Shown piece after piece: positions 27,094 through 34,682 of a stretch of 64,000 nucleotides of DNA. The DNA comes from Porphyrobacter sp. (GTDB lineage Bacteria; Pseudomonadota; Alphaproteobacteria; Sphingomonadales; Sphingomonadaceae). Position 1 is the stretch's first letter. Each line of letters starts with the position of its first letter. A model generated the notes under the pieces. The model was not told the origin of the DNA. It made no database searches and worked only from the letters and a program-made list of their open reading frames with translations. The DNA lies in assembly GCA_017744315.1 (NCBI GenBank), contig JAGIBN010000001.1, forward strand, positions 551,333 to 615,332. Direction: 5' to 3'. A program made the translations under genes and the position numbers.

Positions 27094-28597
27094 GGAGATC
27101 CTTGACCTTCCGCCGCAGGAGTTTGCCCATTTCGTTATAGGGCAGTTCGCCGAGGAAGACGATTTTCTCGGGCACGCGCGAGGAACGCAGGCGCGCCCGC
27201 ACGAGATCCTTGAGGTCCGGTTCGGCGGGGGCGGCATGGCCTTCGCGCAGGACCAGGGCGATGCCCACGGTCTCGCCCCATTCCACCGAAGGGATCGCGC
27301 AGGCGCAGGCATCGGCGATGGCGGGATGGGTCAGCAGCACATCCTCGATCTCGCCCGGCGACATGTTTTCCCCGCCACGCACGATCACGTCGTCGGCGCG
27401 GCCGGACAGGAACAGGTAGCCGTGCTCGTCCCTGTAACCGGCATCGCGGGTGGGGAACCAGCCCTCGGCATCGAGGGCGCTCTTTTCCCTGTACTCGCCC
27501 GAGACCTGCTCGCCCCGCACATAGATCTCGCCGGGCACTCCGGCGGGCAGCACTTCGCCGTTCTCGCCCCGGATCTCGATCTCGACGGTCGGGATCGGCT
27601 TGCCGAGCGAGGTCAGGCGGGCGCGAACGGCGGGGTCGTCGGAAGCCAGTGCCGCGCGGTGATCCTCGGGGCCGAGCAAGGCCACGGTCGAGCTGGTTTC
27701 GGTCAGCCCATAAGCATTGGTGAAGCCTGCCTGCGGGAACAGGTCTAGCGCCTTGCGGATCACTTCGAGCGGCATCTTGCCGCCACCGTAAGCGATGGCG
27801 CGCAGGCTGGATATGTCGGGTGAACCGACCCGCTCCATGGCCTCGACGATGCGCGAGAGCATGGTCGGCACCACGAAAGCGTTCGAGACCCGCTCCGTGC
27901 GGACGAGTTCCAGCCATCCCTCCGGCGAGAAGGCAGGCAGCATGACGATCGTGCGCAAGGCATAGATCGAGGAGAGCAGGGCCGAGATACCGGCGATGTG
28001 ATAAGGCGGCACGACCACGAGCGCGGCATCGGTTTCCTCTGCAGAACCGAACTCGACAGTGCCGAGGATATAGCCCAGCAGGTTGACGTGGCGCAGGATC
28101 GCGGCCTTCGGGGCAGCGGTGGTGCCGCTGGTGAAGAGCTGGATCGCCACGCCTCCCCCGGATTCATCGGCGCCGGGATTGTTTTCGCGGGCATCTCCGG
28201 CGGGGACGGTCTCCTGCGCCTTGAGCGCGAAGTCCTCGCGGGCGAGCACGGTGTGACCCTGTTCTCCGGCAATACGGGTGATGCGCTCCTCGTCGCCGAT
28301 CACCAGCGCCGGGGCGATGCGGCCGAGCAGGGCGGCGAGGTCGGCATCGGGCAGGCGGTAGTTGAGCGGGCAATAGGCCACCCCCGCCAGCGCCGCGCCG
28401 AAAACCGCGATCACGGCCGCCTCGCTGCTTTCATCGAGCAGGGCGACGTATTGGGCATCGCTTTGCCGGATCAGTTCGAACGCGCCGCGGGCGGCGGCGA
28501 GCAGCTCGCCGTAAGTCCACCGCTTGCCCTCGCAGACGAGAGCGATGCGGTCGGGCGCGGCGTCCGCCGCCATTTCGAGAAGGAGGGCGATGTTCAT
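27083..28597 (-). CDS. AMP-dependent acyl-CoA ligase (ANL superfamily)
   Basis: A 504-residue adenylating enzyme that activates a carboxylic acid to its CoA thioester. P-loop core QLFTSGTTAAPKA, adenine/acyl-binding segments AYGGGKMP and NAYGLTETS, hinge region FPTRDAGYRDEHGYLFLSGRADDVIVRGGENMSPGEIE, and the C-terminal catalytic Lys in NEMGKLLRRK. Both domains are full length. The substrate cannot be read from sequence. It lies 42 bases after the 96-residue protein gene and overlaps the permuted CoA-transferase gene by 11 bases, so it feeds the same pathway. Confidence 0.92.
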   Translation of the reverse strand: MNIALLLEMAADAAPDRIALVCEGKRWTYGELLAAARGAFELIRQSDAQYVALLDESSEAAVIAVFGAALAGVAYCPLNYRLPDADLAALLGRIAPALVIGDEERITRIAGEQGHTVLAREDFALKAQETVPAGDARENNPGADESGGGVAIQLFTSGTTAAPKAAILRHVNLLGYILGTVEFGSAEETDAALVVVPPYHIAGISALLSSIYALRTIVMLPAFSPEGWLELVRTERVSNAFVVPTMLSRIVEAMERVGSPDISSLRAIAYGGGKMPLEVIRKALDLFPQAGFTNAYGLTETSSTVALLGPEDHRAALASDDPAVRARLTSLGKPIPTVEIEIRGENGEVLPAGVPGEIYVRGEQVSGEYREKSALDAEGWFPTRDAGYRDEHGYLFLSGRADDVIVRGGENMSPGEIEDVLLTHPAIADACACAIPSVEWGETVGIALVLREGHAAPAEPDLKDLVRARLRSSRVPEKIVFLGELPYNEMGKLLRRKVKDLLAD

Positions 28598-28639
28598 CGG
28601 GTGCCTGGGTTCATCGGGGCAGGATGCTGCTGGGCCGGA

Positions 28640-28930
28640 TCAGTCGGAGGCGGGGAGCGGCTTGGCGTCCTTGACGACCAGCGCCACGCCGCCGACCGCC
28701 AGCGATCCCTTGCCCGGCTTCACGCAGAGCAGTTCGTACTTGCCGTCGGCATCGACGTAGCGCTTGCCCATCAGCGTACCGGCGGAGAAATCGGCGGCGA
28801 GCGGCGCGGCATCGGCGGGTCTGGCCTCGCCCATCGGCGCGCCGCCGCATTCGATCGTGCCTTCGGCGCTGCGGATCACCATGACTTCGGTGTCGCAAGT
28901 CGCACTCTTCAGACGGGTTCCTGGCTTCAT
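28640..28930 (-). CDS. 96-residue conserved-type protein of unknown function between CoA-ligase and CoA-transferase
   Basis: Starts at an ATG with GGAAG 9 bases upstream. The sequence opens MKPGTRLKSATCDTEVMVIR and continues with IECGGAPM, a conserved-looking pair of Cys-containing blocks, then LMGKRYVDADGKYELLCVKPGKGSL. From memory, short proteins with the same opening (KPGTRLKS..CDTEV and CGG.PM) occur beside acyl-CoA synthetase genes in actinobacteria, but I know no function. There is no signal peptide or membrane segment. A metal-binding or carrier-like accessory role for the ligase is speculation. Confidence 0.72.
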   Translation of the reverse strand: MKPGTRLKSATCDTEVMVIRSAEGTIECGGAPMGEARPADAAPLAADFSAGTLMGKRYVDADGKYELLCVKPGKGSLAVGGVALVVKDAKPLPASD

Positions 28931-28968
28931 TTTCCCAACTTCCTGTTCACTGTCTTCAATAAGGACAC

Positions 28969-30198
28969 TCAGGCGATCGCGCCTTTGGTCTTGAGGTCCT
29001 CGATCCTGTCCCATTCGATGCCCAGTTCCATCAGCACGATCTCGGTATGCTCCGAGGCCTGCGGCGAGCGGGTGGTTTCCAGCGCCTCGCCGTTCCACTG
29101 CACCGGGCCGCGCACGAGCTTGAGCGGCTCGCCGCCGTCCGCCGCCTCGACCTCGACGAGCAGGTCGTTGGCGAGCGCCTGTTCGTCGCCTGTCAGTTCG
29201 AGCAGGTTGAGGATTGGCGCCCACTGGCCCTTCAGTGTCTTCAGGTGCTCGCGCCAGTAGGCGAAAGGCTTGGCGGCGAAGGCTTCGACCAGAATGGCGC
29301 TGGCCGCCTGCGCGTTCTCGATCAGGCTGAGCACGTCCTGGAAGCGTGGGTCGTCGGCGGCATCGGCACGGCCGACATGTTCGAACGTGTCGCGGATCAG
29401 ACCGGTCGGGCTGACCATGCACAAGTTGATCGTGCGTCCGTCCGAAGTCCAGAAATTGCCCATGAAGGGGTTCTTCGCGCTGCCGCCCGAAGTGGGCATG
29501 GAATTGCGCGAGACCACGCCGGTTTCCACCACTTGCGCGATATTGGCACCGGAGGCCCAGGCCGCGGTGCTCATCAGCGAAACGTCGAGTTCGGTGCCTT
29601 CGCCGGTCTTCTCGCGGTGATAGAGCGCGGCGGAGATGCCGCCGGCGATGAACATGCCGCCGATCGAATCGCCGAAGGCGGGCATGCCCTGCGAGAGCGG
29701 GCCGGGCAGTTCGGGCGGGGTCATGCAATCGGCGATGCCGCTGCGCGACCAGAAGGCGGTGCCGTCGAAGCCGCCCTTTTCGCGCTCGGGCCCCTTGTTG
29801 CCCCAGGCGCTGCCGCGGGCATAGATGATCCTGGGATTGGCGGCGCGGATGTGCTCGACGTCGAAGCGGTTCTTCTGCCGGACCTGCGGCAGGTAGTTGG
29901 TGAGGAAGACATCGCACTGCGCGGCCAGTTCGTAGAGCAGTTCCTGCCCTTCCGGGGTCGAGAGGTCGATGCCGACGCTGCGCTTGCCCCGGTTGGGATG
30001 CTCGAACAGGGTATGGCGCAGCGGATCGAGCTGGACGCCGCCCATGTTGAGGAAGCCGCGCTGGGTATCGCCGCGCACCGGGTGCTCGATCTTGATGACG
30101 TCCGCGCCCCAGTCGGCCAGGATCGCTCCGGCTGCGGGCGTAAAGGTGAACTGCGCCACTTCGAGGACGCGCACGCCCTGCATCACCTTTGTCGACAT
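28969..30198 (-). CDS. CaiB/BaiF family CoA-transferase
   Basis: A 409-residue class III CoA-transferase. Canonical order: VRVLEVAQFTFTPAAGAILADWGADVIKIEHP, NRGKRSVGIDL, CDVFLTNYLPQVRQKNRFD, GFDGTAFWSRSG (the Asp is the expected acyl-anhydride nucleophile), AFGDSIGGMFIAGG and DVSLMSTAAW, then the C-terminal small domain. It moves CoA between acids during catabolism and is the first gene of the minus-strand operon. The start at 30198 follows AGGCGG; an ATG at 30183 is an alternative. It begins about 300 bases from a perfect palindrome (30493-30506). Confidence 0.9.
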   Translation of the reverse strand: MSTKVMQGVRVLEVAQFTFTPAAGAILADWGADVIKIEHPVRGDTQRGFLNMGGVQLDPLRHTLFEHPNRGKRSVGIDLSTPEGQELLYELAAQCDVFLTNYLPQVRQKNRFDVEHIRAANPRIIYARGSAWGNKGPEREKGGFDGTAFWSRSGIADCMTPPELPGPLSQGMPAFGDSIGGMFIAGGISAALYHREKTGEGTELDVSLMSTAAWASGANIAQVVETGVVSRNSMPTSGGSAKNPFMGNFWTSDGRTINLCMVSPTGLIRDTFEHVGRADAADDPRFQDVLSLIENAQAASAILVEAFAAKPFAYWREHLKTLKGQWAPILNLLELTGDEQALANDLLVEVEAADGGEPLKLVRGPVQWNGEALETTRSPQASEHTEIVLMELGIEWDRIEDLKTKGAIA

Positions 30199-30566
30199 CG
30201 TCCGCCTGTCCCCGCCTGTTGTGTTGTGATCGGTCTGTGCACCGAGCCTTGCCTGGCAGGATTTCCGGGCCTGCCGAGGTCTCGTCGGATGTGAGCGCAA
30301 AGGGCGGGGCTGACAAGGTACGCGCCATCGCGGGCACGATCATGCCGGGTCCAAGCCGCGCGATACGCTCCCGCGATCTTCGTTGCTGCCATGCCGCCCG
30401 GTGCAGGAGACGCGGATCTCCGCAGAGGCGATGGTTGCGGAAACCGCCGTGATGGGTGCGGAAAACACAATTGACTAGGCGTTCAGCAAAACCTAACCTA
30501 GGTTAGTAAGTTGGAAGGCCGAGACGGTTTTCCGACAAGCCAACAAGATCATTCGGAGATGCCTAG
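30199..30566. promoter_or_regulatory. Divergent control region of the CoA cassette and the small secreted protein
   Basis: No gene is seen in these 368 bases. The segment nearest the plus-strand gene is AT-richer and holds the palindrome at 30493-30506 and a GGAG ribosome site. The rest is GC-rich without clear -35/-10 boxes. Confidence 0.5.
30493..30506. promoter_or_regulatory. Perfect 14-base palindrome, candidate operator
   Basis: CTAACCTAGGTTAG is its own reverse complement. It lies 61 bases upstream of the small secreted protein start and about 295 bases upstream of the CoA-transferase operon. Sites of this form are typical of TetR or MarR repressors. The cognate regulator is not identified; the MarR protein 450 bases away is one candidate. 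Confidence 0.6.
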
Positions 30567-30884
30567 ATGAAGAAGTTCGTTGCGCTCGCTGCCGCTGCTT
30601 CGGTTGCCTCGTTCGCTCTGGTTCCCGCCGCTTTCGCCGAAACCAGCCAGTCGGTGCAGACCGTTACCGAAGCGGCTGCGACACCGCTCGACCTGACCGC
30701 CGGCAAGATGCTCTACATGGGCAACGGCAGCCGCCTCGCGCCGATCTACCGCGTTGCGGCCGACGGCAATCCGCAGGTCATCCTCAACGGCCGCCTCGTC
30801 ACCGTTCCGGCCGCCAGCCTCGCTGCCGTGGACGGCAAGCTCACCACTTCGCTGTCGAAGAAGGACATCGCTTCGGCGAAGTGA
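30567..30884 (+). CDS. Small secreted protein of unknown function
   Basis: A 105-residue protein with a clear signal peptide (MKKFVALAAAASVASFALVPAAFA, cleavage after AFA). The mature ~80 residues contain DLTAGKMLYMGNGSRLAPIYRVAADGNPQVILNGRLVTVPAASL, suggestive of a small beta-rich domain. I recognise no family. GGAG lies 9 bases before the ATG. It is monocistronic and closed by a strong terminator. The adjacent palindrome suggests regulated expression. Confidence 0.75.
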   Translation: MKKFVALAAAASVASFALVPAAFAETSQSVQTVTEAAATPLDLTAGKMLYMGNGSRLAPIYRVAADGNPQVILNGRLVTVPAASLAAVDGKLTTSLSKKDIASAK

Positions 30885-30901
30885 GCTTCCTGCCGAGAAC
30901 G

Positions 30902-30933
30902 AAAAAGGGCGGCTCCACGGGCCGCCCTTTTCT
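30902..30933. terminator. Bidirectional intrinsic terminator
   Basis: AAAGGGCGGC / GCCGCCCTTT with a 7-base loop, A-run to the left and T-run to the right. It serves the secreted-protein gene (plus) and the MarR gene (minus). Confidence 0.85.
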
Positions 30934-30951
30934 TATGCGCGTGAACCGGTA

Positions 30952-31440
30952 TCAGCCCCGGCTGACGTTGTCGTAGATCCGGTTCATGTAGTCGCGAAGC
31001 TGCTCGACCTCCTCGTCCGAGAAACCGTGAAACATCTTCTCCTCGCCTTCGTCGGCGATCTTGCCGAGCTGGTCGAGCAGGGGACGGGCGGCATCGGTGA
31101 GATAGACCGCGCGGGCGCGCCGGTCGTCGGCGCGGTCGCGGCGTTCGAGCAGCCCTTCGGCGCAAAGCCGGTCGATCAACCGGCCTGCCGAGGCTTCCGA
31201 CATCTCCAGATACTCGGCGATCGTCCGCTGGGTCGAACCCGGATAGCGCGAGACTACCGCGATCATCGCCCATTGCGAGCGGGTGACGTTGAGCACGGCC
31301 ACCTTGCGGTCGAAATTGTTGCGCTGGAGGCGGGAAATCACCGTCATCCGCAGGCCGACCTGCCGCCGGGTGCTGATCTCGCCGTCGCTCAGGGCCTCGC
31401 CCAGCCTGCCGGTCAGCTTGTCTTCCGCCTCGGTTGCCAA
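30952..31440 (-). CDS. MarR family transcriptional regulator
   Basis: A 162-residue repressor-type protein. The winged helix spans SQWAMIAVVSRYPGSTQRTIAEYLEMSEASAGRLIDRLCAEGLLERRDRADDRRARAVYLT, with the wing RADDRRARAV. The start is a TTG at 31440 after AAGGAG with ~8-base spacing; the first ATG is 40 codons later and would cut into helix 1. It follows the thiolase gene by 22 bases and is probably co-transcribed with it, so it likely controls its own operon in response to a CoA ester or aromatic acid. Confidence 0.83.
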   Translation of the reverse strand: MATEAEDKLTGRLGEALSDGEISTRRQVGLRMTVISRLQRNNFDRKVAVLNVTRSQWAMIAVVSRYPGSTQRTIAEYLEMSEASAGRLIDRLCAEGLLERRDRADDRRARAVYLTDAARPLLDQLGKIADEGEEKMFHGFSDEEVEQLRDYMNRIYDNVSRG

Positions 31441-31462
31441 CTCGATACTCCTTGGACTGCGT

Positions 31463-32716
31463 TCATACGCGTTCGATGACGATGGCCGGTGCCATGCCCC
31501 CGGCCGCGCACATGGTGACGAGGGCATAGCGCCCGCCGCTGCGCTCCAGTTCGTCGAGCGCGGTGCCGATGAGGATGGCCCCGGTTCCTCCGACGGGATG
31601 GCCGAGCGCGATCGCGCCGCCGTTCGGATTGACCTTCGCGCGGTCGAGGTCAAGGTCGCGGATGAACTTCTCGACGACGACGGCGAAAGCCTCGTTCACT
31701 TCCCAGACGTCGATCTGGTCCCTGGTGAGCCCGGCTTTGGCGAGGACCTTCTTCGCCGCCGGAACCGGGCCGTTGAGCATCAGGGTCGGGCAGTCCCCGG
31801 TCTCGGCCATCGCGACGATGCGGGCGCGGGGTTTCAGCCCGTGCCTTTCGGCATAGTCCTTCGAGGCGAGCAGGATCGCCGAGGCGCCGTCGACGACGCC
31901 CGAGGAAATCCCGGCATGGTGGATCGGCTTGACGTCGAGGTCCGGATAGACCTGGTGGACGAGTTCCAGATAGGTCCTGCCGCCGGGCGCCGAGGGCATG
32001 TCGAAGAGCATCTCGAAGGCGGGCTTGAGCTGGGCGAGGCCTTCCGCCGTGGTATCCGGGCGGGGATATTCCTCGTGGTCGAGGATCACGTTGCCCGCAT
32101 CGTTCTTCACGACGATCGTGGACCTGTCGAAGCGGCCTTCGGAGATGGCGCGGGCGGCGCGGCGCTGGCTCTCGACCCCGAGCGCTTCCAGTTCGGCGCG
32201 GGTGATGCCTTCCATCGCGGCAATCGCGTCGGCGGCGACGCCCTGGTTGGTCTGCGGATGCCTGGCCTGAAGACGCGGATTGCCCGCGCCCATTCCCGCG
32301 CTGCCGACCCCGGCCTCGCGCATCTTCATGCCATGGGCATTGGCATAGGAGAGCATGTCCATCCCGCCCGCGATCATCAGGTCGGACATGCCGGACAGGA
32401 TCATCGCCGAGGCGAGGCTGGTTGCGGTCAGGCTGGAGCCGCAGAAGCGGTTGAGGGTGACGCCGCCTGCTTTCACGTCGTACCCTGCGTCGAGCGCGGC
32501 CATGCGGGCGATGTCGCCGCCTTGCAGGCCGATGGCGGCGGAGACGCCCCAGATCACGTCGTCGACATCGGCGGTGTCGAAGCGGTTGCGCGCCTTGAGC
32601 GCGGCGAGCACGGCGGCGGAGAGATGCTCCGGATGCAGGGCGGAGAGGGCGCCCTTGCCCATCTTGCCGATGCCGCGCGGCGTGCGGACGGTGTCGATGA
32701 TATAGGCCTCGGTCAC
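31463..32716 (-). CDS. Acetyl-CoA C-acyltransferase (thiolase)
   Basis: A 417-residue degradative-type thiolase that cleaves 3-ketoacyl-CoA. The nucleophile is the Cys in LNRFCGSSLTA. VNEAFAVVV, the His in GGAIALGHPVGGTGA and the second Cys in TMCAAGGMAPA are all present. The start is GTG at 32716 with AGGAGGAG about 8 bases upstream; the much longer open frame upstream is a shadow of the MFS gene. It starts the thiolase-marR operon. The chain-length or ring specificity is unknown. Confidence 0.92.
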   Translation of the reverse strand: MTEAYIIDTVRTPRGIGKMGKGALSALHPEHLSAAVLAALKARNRFDTADVDDVIWGVSAAIGLQGGDIARMAALDAGYDVKAGGVTLNRFCGSSLTATSLASAMILSGMSDLMIAGGMDMLSYANAHGMKMREAGVGSAGMGAGNPRLQARHPQTNQGVAADAIAAMEGITRAELEALGVESQRRAARAISEGRFDRSTIVVKNDAGNVILDHEEYPRPDTTAEGLAQLKPAFEMLFDMPSAPGGRTYLELVHQVYPDLDVKPIHHAGISSGVVDGASAILLASKDYAERHGLKPRARIVAMAETGDCPTLMLNGPVPAAKKVLAKAGLTRDQIDVWEVNEAFAVVVEKFIRDLDLDRAKVNPNGGAIALGHPVGGTGAILIGTALDELERSGGRYALVTMCAAGGMAPAIVIERV

Positions 32717-32802
32717 GGTCGGCTCTCCTCCTGGTCCCGGCCGGAAAGCGCGTCGCGCGGCACCCGGCATCGTTTGTCCGGGGTCATGCTGGCGCCCTTG
32801 GG

Positions 32803-32860
32803 CAATTGCAATTGGAGGCCCGTTTCCTATCGCCTTGGCGATTGCTTTCAGGTGAAAGCA
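32803..32860. promoter_or_regulatory. Two palindromes in the thiolase/MFS promoter gap
   Basis: CAATTGCAATTG (32803-32814) is a perfect 12-base palindrome. TGCTTTCA-GG-TGAAAGCA (32843-32860) is a perfect 8+8 inverted repeat. Both lie in the 249-base gap between the divergent thiolase-marR and MFS-dehydrogenase units. They are good candidates for binding of the MarR protein encoded downstream of the thiolase. Confidence 0.6.
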
Positions 32861-32965
32861 TATCGCGGGGGCGGGGCCTCGGTCAATCGCGGGCGGTGCG
32901 CTTGACGATCCCGAGGCGGGCGCCATCATCCCTTGCGATAAGCCAATGAGAAAGGGGATGGCGGA

Positions 32966-34648
32966 GTGCAACGCGGGGAGCCTTCCGGTGACACTTTCGC
33001 ACCCCAACCGCCGGAAGGCGGAGCCTTTGCACCGCTGCTTGAGCCGACTTTCCGGCGGATATGGACAGCCAGCCTGTTCTCGAACTTCGGCCAGCTCTTC
33101 CTCGGTGTCGGGGCGGCCTGGGAGATGACCCGGCTCAGCAATTCGCCCAGCATGGTCGCGCTGGTGCAGTCGGCGATGATGTTGCCGCTCGTACTGGTGA
33201 CACTTCCCGCGGGGGCGATAGCCGACATGTTCGACCGCCGCCGCATCGCCATGACCGGCCTGACCTTCAGCGCGATCTGCGCGGCAGTGCTGGCGGGCAT
33301 CGCCTTTCTGGGCCTTGTCACGCCCTGGCTGCTGCTGGCTTTCTGCGTGCTGATCGGCGGCGGCGTCGCGCTCTATTCGCCTTCGTGGCAGGCCTCGATC
33401 CCGGAACAGGTCTCTCGCGAGCACCTTCCCGCCGCCGTGGCGCTGGGCACGATCAGCTACAATCTCGCGCGCAGCTTCGGTCCGGCGCTGGGCGGGCTGA
33501 TCGTGGTGATCTACGGGGCGAAGGCGGTGTTCGGCATGACCGCGCTGCTCTATCTGCCGCTGCTCTTCGCCTTCTTCTTCTGGCGGCGGCGCCATACCCC
33601 CTCGCGGCTGCCGCCCGAGCGCATGGACCGCGCGATCGTCGGCGGGGTTCGCTATGCACTCCACGCTCCGGCGATCCGCACCGCGCTGGTGCGGGTGCTC
33701 GTCTTCGGACTGAGCACGGCGACGGCTTCCGCCCTGGCACCGCTGATCGCGCGCGACCTGCTGCACGGCGATGCCTCCACGTTCGGCGTGCTGCTGGGCG
33801 CGCAGGGCGTCGGCGCCGTGACCGGCGCGCTCTTCGTCAGCCGGATCCGCGGAGCGATGCCGACCGAGCCGGCCTTGCGGATATTCGCAGTCGGCACGGG
33901 TCTCGCGCTCGTCACGATCGGGATGAGCCATGCGATCGTCCTGACGTGCGCGGCTTTCCTGGTGGTCGGCGCCTGCAATATCCTGACCATCGCCATGCTC
34001 AACGTGACCGTGCAGCTTTCGGCGCCGCGCTGGGTGACGGCGCGGGCGCTTTCGCTGTTTTCCTCGGCGATCACCGCCGGGATCGGGCTGGGCGCCTGGG
34101 GCTGGGGAGAAGTGGCGGCGGGCCGGAGCGTGGCCTTCGCGCTCGTGGCTTCGGGTCTGGCGGTCGGCGCGACGGCGCTGCTCGGACTGCTTCTGCCGGT
34201 CGGGCGCGACGAGACCGACACCGCCGAAGTCGCGCTCGGTCACGAACCGGCGGTCGGCATGGCGCTGACCTTGCGTTCCGGCCCGGTGGTGATCGAGGTG
34301 GACTACGAGGTCGATCCCGGACAGGCGCGGGAATTCTACGCGGTGATGATGAGGATGCAGTCGATGCGCAAACGCAACGGCGGCTTCGAATGGTCGCTTG
34401 CGCGCGATATTGCCGACCCCGCGCTCTGGACCGAGCGTTACCATTGCCCGACCTGGGGCGACTACTTGCGCCTGCGCGACCGCTTCACCCAGGCCGATAT
34501 CGAGATCCAGAAGGAGGCGGATAGGTTCAACCGCCTGCATCACGCCGGTCGGGTGCGCCGCCGCCTCGAACGGCCTTTCGGGTCGGTGCGGTGGAAGGCC
34601 GATTCGCTCGATCCACGGCAGGAGACCGTGAGCTGGATGACGCCCTGA
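32966..34648 (+). CDS. MFS transporter with C-terminal soluble domain (MFS_3/TMSE type)
   Basis: A 560-residue protein. Residues ~30-410 contain about twelve hydrophobic helices with an MFS loop (ADMFDRRRIAMTG) and match the bacterial 'transmembrane secretion effector' MFS_3 subfamily. Residues ~430-560 are soluble (VVIEVDYEVDPGQAREFYAVMMRMQ ... WTERYHCPTWGDYLRL) and resemble a dimeric alpha-beta monooxygenase-like fold. The start is GTG at 32966, after AAGGGG. It is divergent from the thiolase gene and 34 bases ahead of the DapB-like gene. It probably exports or imports a pathway compound. Confidence 0.82.
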   Translation: MQRGEPSGDTFAPQPPEGGAFAPLLEPTFRRIWTASLFSNFGQLFLGVGAAWEMTRLSNSPSMVALVQSAMMLPLVLVTLPAGAIADMFDRRRIAMTGLTFSAICAAVLAGIAFLGLVTPWLLLAFCVLIGGGVALYSPSWQASIPEQVSREHLPAAVALGTISYNLARSFGPALGGLIVVIYGAKAVFGMTALLYLPLLFAFFFWRRRHTPSRLPPERMDRAIVGGVRYALHAPAIRTALVRVLVFGLSTATASALAPLIARDLLHGDASTFGVLLGAQGVGAVTGALFVSRIRGAMPTEPALRIFAVGTGLALVTIGMSHAIVLTCAAFLVVGACNILTIAMLNVTVQLSAPRWVTARALSLFSSAITAGIGLGAWGWGEVAAGRSVAFALVASGLAVGATALLGLLLPVGRDETDTAEVALGHEPAVGMALTLRSGPVVIEVDYEVDPGQAREFYAVMMRMQSMRKRNGGFEWSLARDIADPALWTERYHCPTWGDYLRLRDRFTQADIEIQKEADRFNRLHHAGRVRRRLERPFGSVRWKADSLDPRQETVSWMTP

Positions 34649-34682
34649 GCGATCGTGAATGGACGAACCTGGGAGAAAGACG

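Noticed and set aside
25693..27105. A 470-codon plus-strand frame over the amidohydrolase and CoA-transferase genes
   Set aside because: No domain pattern and biased composition; the minus-strand genes have clear motifs.
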